Part shown: positions 4,876 to 5,982 of the stretch, in pieces
How the letters are laid out: every line of letters begins with the position of its first letter
Numbering within the stretch: position 1 is the stretch's first letter
Assembly: GCA_964351195.1 (NCBI GenBank)
Contig: CAYGNI010000106.1
Coordinates: 1-5,982 of the forward strand
Length of the DNA: 5,982 nt
Origin: TMED27 sp964351195
GTDB taxonomy: Bacteria > Pseudomonadota > Alphaproteobacteria > Micavibrionales > Micavibrionaceae
Direction of reading: 5' to 3'
Position numbers and translations under genes: made by a program
Notes under the pieces: model-generated
The model's database searches: none
Seen by the model: only the letters and a program-made list of their open reading frames with translations
What the model was told of the DNA's origin: nothing

Positions 4876-5982
4876 CTAACGCCCCCTTGCCCGCTCAACA
4901 TTCGCAATCGTCGGCGTCGCGCGCAGCGCGGCAATGATATTGTTCAGATGCTTGGTGTCATTCACGTAAATATCGATCAGGATCTCCCAAAAATCCGTGG
5001 AACGTGACGTGATTTTCAAATTGGTGATATTCCCACCATTCGCCCCAATCACGGTCGAGAGCGTCCCCAGCGCGCCGGGCTCGTTCTGAATAATGATATT
5101 CACGCGGCCCACATGCGATTCCGGTGAATCTGGTCCTTCACCCCATGATACATCGAGCCACCGCTCCGGCGTATCGGCAAAGGTTTCCAGAGTGTCACAA
5201 TCAATCGTATGAATGGTCACGCCCTTACCCGTCGTCACAATTCCGACAATCCGGTCCCCAGGCAGCGGGTGACAACACCGCGCCATATGTACTGCCATAC
5301 CCGGAATAAGCCCTCGGATCGGCATCGGCGTATCGCGGTCACCGCCCGGGCGCACCATAACGGCGCTGTCCATATCCGCAGACGGCCGCTTGGCAATCTC
5401 CGTTTTATGCGCCGGGAAGATCGCTTTGAAGACCTCACGCGCCACCAACAGTCCCGATCCAATGCGCGCATAAACATCATCATTCTCATCGGCTTTCAGC
5501 TCTTTCAAAACGCCGTTCACCGCTTTTTCGGTGAAATCATACCCTTCCTGGCGGAAAATCTTTTGCAGCATCGCCTTACCCAGCGTCACATATTCCCCGC
5601 GCTGCTGGTTACGAATGAATTTGCGAATATGGCTGCGAGCCTTACCCGTCACCACAAACCGCTCCCAGGTAGGCGAGGGCTGCTGTGTCTTCGCGGTAAT
5701 CACCTCAACCTGATCACCGTTATGGAGCTTAGTGTTTAGCGGCGCAATACGCCCGTTAATCTTCGCCCCCACACAGCGATCCCCGATATCCGAGTGAATA
5801 GCATAGGCAAAATCGATCGGTGTCGCCCCCGACGGCAACTCGATCAAATCGCCCTTGGGCGTGAACGCAAAAACCTGATCTTGAAACAACTCAAGCTTCG
5901 TATTCTCCCAAAAATCTTCAGGCCTTTGCTCTTGCTCTAAAATCTCCAAAAGCTCGCGCAGCCAGCGATATTTCTTCACATC
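4876..5982 (-). CDS. RelA/SpoT-type (p)ppGpp synthetase/hydrolase, C-terminal part (5' end beyond window)
   Basis: The visible 368 residues are the regulatory half of a long RSH protein that controls the alarmone (p)ppGpp. A helix with YRWLRELLEILE (about 5-15) leads to the TGS domain (about 35-97: VFAFTPKGDLIELPSGATPIDFAYAIHSDIGD region). A helical domain follows (about 105-190). The conserved-cysteine/zinc-finger segment is HMARCCHPLPGDRIVG (232-247) with GVTIHTIDC (254-262). A C-terminal ACT/RRM domain fills about 290-368 (VNIIIQNEPGALGTLSTVIG onward). The hydrolase and synthetase domains lie off the right edge, so whether both are active cannot be read; alphaproteobacteria usually carry one bifunctional enzyme. 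A GTG at 5979 is an internal valine, not the start. Its stop is one base from that of apt, on the opposite strand. Confidence 0.95.
   Translation of the reverse strand, partial: DVKKYRWLRELLEILEQEQRPEDFWENTKLELFQDQVFAFTPKGDLIELPSGATPIDFAYAIHSDIGDRCVGAKINGRIAPLNTKLHNGDQVEVITAKTQQPSPTWERFVVTGKARSHIRKFIRNQQRGEYVTLGKAMLQKIFRQEGYDFTEKAVNGVLKELKADENDDVYARIGSGLLVAREVFKAIFPAHKTEIAKRPSADMDSAVMVRPGGDRDTPMPIRGLIPGMAVHMARCCHPLPGDRIVGIVTTGKGVTIHTIDCDTLETFADTPERWLDVSWGEGPDSPESHVGRVNIIIQNEPGALGTLSTVIGANGGNITNLKITSRSTDFWEILIDIYVNDTKHLNNIIAALRATPTIANVERARGR

Noticed and set aside
5209..5739. Plus-strand open frame of 176 codons antisense to rel/spoT
   Set aside because: It mirrors a conserved coding region, its composition is shadow-like (Arg/His-rich) and no domain is visible.
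5977..5979. GTG as a start codon for the rel/spoT frame
   Set aside because: The frame continues to the window edge (preceding codon GAT), and the family has conserved sequence before this point, so it is an internal valine of a truncated gene.

Overview
The window is a conserved chromosomal core region of an alphaproteobacterium. The lineage call rests mainly on a full-length GcrA, a cell-cycle regulator known only from Alphaproteobacteria. The order acpS-lepB-rnc-era next to a Rel/SpoT gene is also typical of that class. GC content looks moderate, lower than in Caulobacter, and I cannot place the organism below class level. There are no mobile elements, CRISPR arrays, phage genes or obviously foreign segments.

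Layout from left to right. A tRNA-Trp gene (minus strand) is cut by the left edge. A short spacer follows, holding its likely promoter and the intrinsic terminator of gcrA. Next comes gcrA (minus). A 152-bp regulatory spacer follows, with a perfect DnaA box, an adjacent GANTC methylation site, promoter-like hexamers and a hairpin just before the gcrA ribosome binding site. Then come five tightly packed minus-strand genes, which in transcription order are a DUF2062 membrane protein, acpS, lepB, rnc and era. A 51-bp divergent spacer separates them from apt, the only plus-strand gene. apt converges with one base of spacing on the 3' part of a rel/spoT gene (minus) that runs off the right edge.

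The five-gene run looks like one transcription unit: the junctions are a 4-bp overlap, a 42-bp gap, a 9-bp gap and a direct stop-start abutment. It joins lipid biosynthesis (AcpS activates acyl carrier protein), protein export (LepB removes signal peptides) and RNA/ribosome processing (RNase III and Era both act on ribosomal RNA). Rel makes and/or degrades (p)ppGpp, and Apt recycles adenine to AMP, so nucleotide and stringent-response functions flank the growth genes.

The most interesting part is the gcrA upstream region. DnaA and CcrM methylation are established parts of the Caulobacter cell-cycle circuit that includes gcrA, and candidate sites for both lie 1 bp apart here, in an organism that does not look like Caulobacter by composition. 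I found no sign of an undescribed system; most of the window is ordinary core genome.
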